A stretch of DNA of 64,000 nt, taken from assembly GCF_002736105.1 (NCBI RefSeq), contig NZ_CP024123.1:3774001-3838000 (forward strand). The letters are read 5' to 3'. The stretch comes from Solibacillus sp. R5-41 (GTDB taxonomy: Bacteria; Bacillota; Bacilli; Bacillales_A; Planococcaceae). Under the pieces are notes generated by a model. That model did no database searches. It saw only the letters and a list, made by a program, of their open reading frames with translations, and was not told the origin of the DNA. Within the stretch, counting starts at the first letter, position 1. Each line of letters starts with the position of its first letter. Shown here piece after piece: positions 62,442-64,000 of this stretch. The position numbers were made by a program, and so were the translations under genes.

Positions 62442-63454
62442 CTTAGCCTCCTTGGTTTTCTTTGTCTCAATAAAATAGTAGTAAATACGACTGCTCCCAC
62501 TGTTCCAAGTATTAAAGAGACAGGTACTTCAAAAGGCATAATTATTGTTCGAGAAATTATGTCACAAAGAGTGATAGTGCCCATTCCGATCACACATACC
62601 CATGGCAAATTACTTCTAAGATCATCCCCTCTAAACATTGAAACAATATTTGGAACGATTAAACCTAAAAAAGGTAGGTTTCCAATAACAGCCGCAACAA
62701 TTCCAACTGCAACAGCAATAAGACCATTAGCCAAAAGAATGAGCCTGTTATAATTTACGCCAAGACTTGTTGCAACATCTTCCCCTAGTCCAGCTAAAGT
62801 CAATCGATTCGCATACATGAAAATAAGGATAGTAACAATAACAATGACCCATAAATATTCATATCTTCCAACTTGAACACCCGCAAAAGAACCAACAAAC
62901 CAACTTTCAATAACTTGTGTCATTTGAAAAAAGAGTCCCATAAAAGTTGACACTGCAGAAATGACTGCTCCAAGCATCAATCCAATGATTGGGACAATTA
63001 AAGACGAGCGAAGTTTAACTCTTCTTAAGAATAAAAAGAAAATCATAGTTCCTATAAAAGAAAAAATGATTGCACCCGTCATTCTAAGCACTAAAGTTGG
63101 TGCTGGAAATACTAAATACACAATGAGGAGTCCCAAGCCTGCCCATTCAATTGTTCCTGTTGTGGTAGGTTCTACAAAACGATTTTGTGTTATAAGTTGC
63201 ATTACGAGTCCTGCCATTGCCATAGCAGCTCCGGTAAGCATTAGTGCTACAGTTCTTGGAACACGAGTGATGAAAAACATTTCCATTCCATCTTCTTGGC
63301 CACGTATATCATAAACTCCAGTAAACAGTGATATCGCCCCTAAAATAATTACGACGATAACTGCTAATATAAAAGGTTTTGTCCATATTTTATTATAGGT
63401 ATAAAACTGGGGCTGAGAAAAATTCTCAACCCCGGTTATGACATTTTTCGGCAC
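62438..63454 (-). CDS. Iron-siderophore ABC transporter permease 1 (YclN-like)
   Basis: A 338-residue FecCD-family permease: RVPRTVALMLTGAAMAMAGL with VMQLITQNRFVEPTTTGTIE, and ATP-coupling region LGEDVATSLGVNYN and GLIVPNIVSMFRGDD. It starts at a GTG (63452-63454) with AAAGGAG upstream. A hairpin lies in codons 7-15. It pairs with the downstream permease. Confidence 0.92.
   Translation of the reverse strand: MPKNVITGVENFSQPQFYTYNKIWTKPFILAVIVVIILGAISLFTGVYDIRGQEDGMEMFFITRVPRTVALMLTGAAMAMAGLVMQLITQNRFVEPTTTGTIEWAGLGLLIVYLVFPAPTLVLRMTGAIIFSFIGTMIFFLFLRRVKLRSSLIVPIIGLMLGAVISAVSTFMGLFFQMTQVIESWFVGSFAGVQVGRYEYLWVIVIVTILIFMYANRLTLAGLGEDVATSLGVNYNRLILLANGLIAVAVGIVAAVIGNLPFLGLIVPNIVSMFRGDDLRSNLPWVCVIGMGTITLCDIISRTIIMPFEVPVSLILGTVGAVVFTTILLRQRKPRRLR
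63409..63433 (-). terminator. Terminator-like hairpin inside the start of the permease gene
   Basis: GGGGTTGAGAA pairs with TTCTCAGCCCC around TTT, followed by AGTTTTAT on the minus strand. It lies 41 bases after the binding-protein stop and could make part of the transcripts end there, giving more binding protein than permease. Confidence 0.6.
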
Positions 63455-63473
63455 TATGTTATACTCCTTTACA

Positions 63474-64000
63474 CTACTTAGCTAAAGAGTTAGCAATGTT
63501 GTCAAATAACTCTATAAAAGTTTGCAGTGATTCATTTGTGTAAGTGTCATTTGGTGCATAAATGATATTACCTTCAGTAACTGCCTTTGTGTTTTGAAGA
63601 GCAGGTGAATTTTCAACTACATCCTTAGCAGGAATTTTCTCGTCTGTAGAATTTATTGAAGCATCACGATCTAGTACAAATAGCCAATCAGGATTACTCT
63701 GTGCAATAGCTTCAACAGAAACTTCATCACCTTGGTGGTTTGTAGAAGAATCTTCAACTTCTAATGCAGGAGTCCATCCAAAAATGTCATACATTGGTCC
63801 CCAAACACGTCCAGAGTGTGGAGCTGAAAAACCAATATCTCCTCCAGAAACTATAATACTCATAACTTTATCTTTTCCGTTATATGCAGACTTAGCTTTT
63901 TCGATAGCTTGATCAAAATCAGCTGTCATTTTTTTAGCCTCTTCATTTTTATCAAAAATTTGTCCCAAAGTAATTGTTGCACCTTTAAGTCCATTTACTA
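63474..64000 (-). CDS. Iron-siderophore ABC transporter substrate-binding protein, partial (YclQ/FatB-like)
   Basis: C-terminal part of a minus-strand gene that begins beyond the right edge; the frame is open to the edge (VNGLKGATITLGQIFDKNEE). Class III binding-protein features are VMSIIVSGGDIGFSAP, GRVWGPMYDIFGWTPA and SNPDWLFVLDRDASI. Together with the permeases and ATPase it resembles the petrobactin/catecholate YclNOPQ and FatB systems. First gene of the operon; the lipoprotein signal and Fur site should lie outside. Confidence 0.9.
   Translation of the reverse strand, partial: VNGLKGATITLGQIFDKNEEAKKMTADFDQAIEKAKSAYNGKDKVMSIIVSGGDIGFSAPHSGRVWGPMYDIFGWTPALEVEDSSTNHQGDEVSVEAIAQSNPDWLFVLDRDASINSTDEKIPAKDVVENSPALQNTKAVTEGNIIYAPNDTYTNESLQTFIELFDNIANSLAK

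Noticed and set aside
1-64000. tRNA, rRNA, CRISPR array, prophage or intact insertion sequence
   Set aside because: I found no regularly spaced repeats, no tRNA-like cloverleafs and no transposase, integrase or phage structural genes in the window.

Overview
The window comes from a low-GC, endospore-former-type Firmicute, most likely of the Planococcaceae (Lysinibacillus/Solibacillus-like). The basis is AT-rich intergenic DNA, strong AGGAGG ribosome sites, frequent TTG and GTG starts, Bacillus-type gene sets (pxpABC/ycsG/ycsI/kipR, a yclNOPQ-like siderophore importer, a YodB/YodC-like pair, DUF1540, DUF4256) and intergenic structured repeats. The genus is inferred from gene content, not proven. 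It is an ordinary chromosomal segment. I saw no phage, CRISPR array, rRNA, tRNA or intact transposase.

Layout. 1-6.6 kb: 5' part of sbcD, then an Opp/Dpp-type peptide ABC transporter with its lipoprotein gene divergent. 6.6-10.3 kb: SGNH hydrolase, first copy of repeat family 1, M29 aminopeptidase, RNA helicase. 10.4-17.6 kb: a seven-gene operon with an RpiR regulator, a sugar ABC importer lacking its ATPase, an AmiE-like serine hydrolase, a MurK-like kinase and MurQ, read here as PTS-independent MurNAc/muropeptide recovery. 17.7-25.8 kb: phosphoesterase, radical SAM protein, luciferase-like oxidoreductase, DUF1456, catalase, MFS transporter with an apparent CTG start, DUF4256; two more family 1 copies flank DUF1456. 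25.8-28.6 kb: gene-poor, decayed DNA around an HpaB-type monooxygenase. 28.6-36.8 kb: two-component system, oligopeptidase B, DUF1540, a small RNA-like unit, a MarR-controlled flavodoxin-fold reductase, patatin-like phospholipase. 36.8-38.7 kb: a frameshifted chemoreceptor gene.

38.9-44.6 kb: the 5-oxoproline locus (ycsI, ycsG, pxpA divergent from pxpB, pxpC; IclR regulator) with a repeated operator in the divergent promoter. 44.7-46.7 kb: orphan small proteins and a dead urea transporter. 46.7-48.6 kb: an MFS efflux protein fused to a complete TetR regulator behind twin palindromic operators. 48.7-55.2 kb: a membrane protein with a three-CxxC tail, tRNA-dihydrouridine synthase, nitroreductase/HxlR pair, xanthine/uracil-type permease and guanine deaminase. 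55.3-59.5 kb: four immunity-like genes (CbrC, ankyrin, DUF6985-like, DUF6138-like) between two copies of repeat family 2. 59.6-64 kb: a flavin reductase and a siderophore importer cut by the right edge.

Most interesting: the MFS-TetR fusion with its operators, the ABC-fed MurNAc operon with a cytoplasmic amidase-like enzyme, the two intergenic repeat families, and the immunity-like cluster bracketed by repeats.
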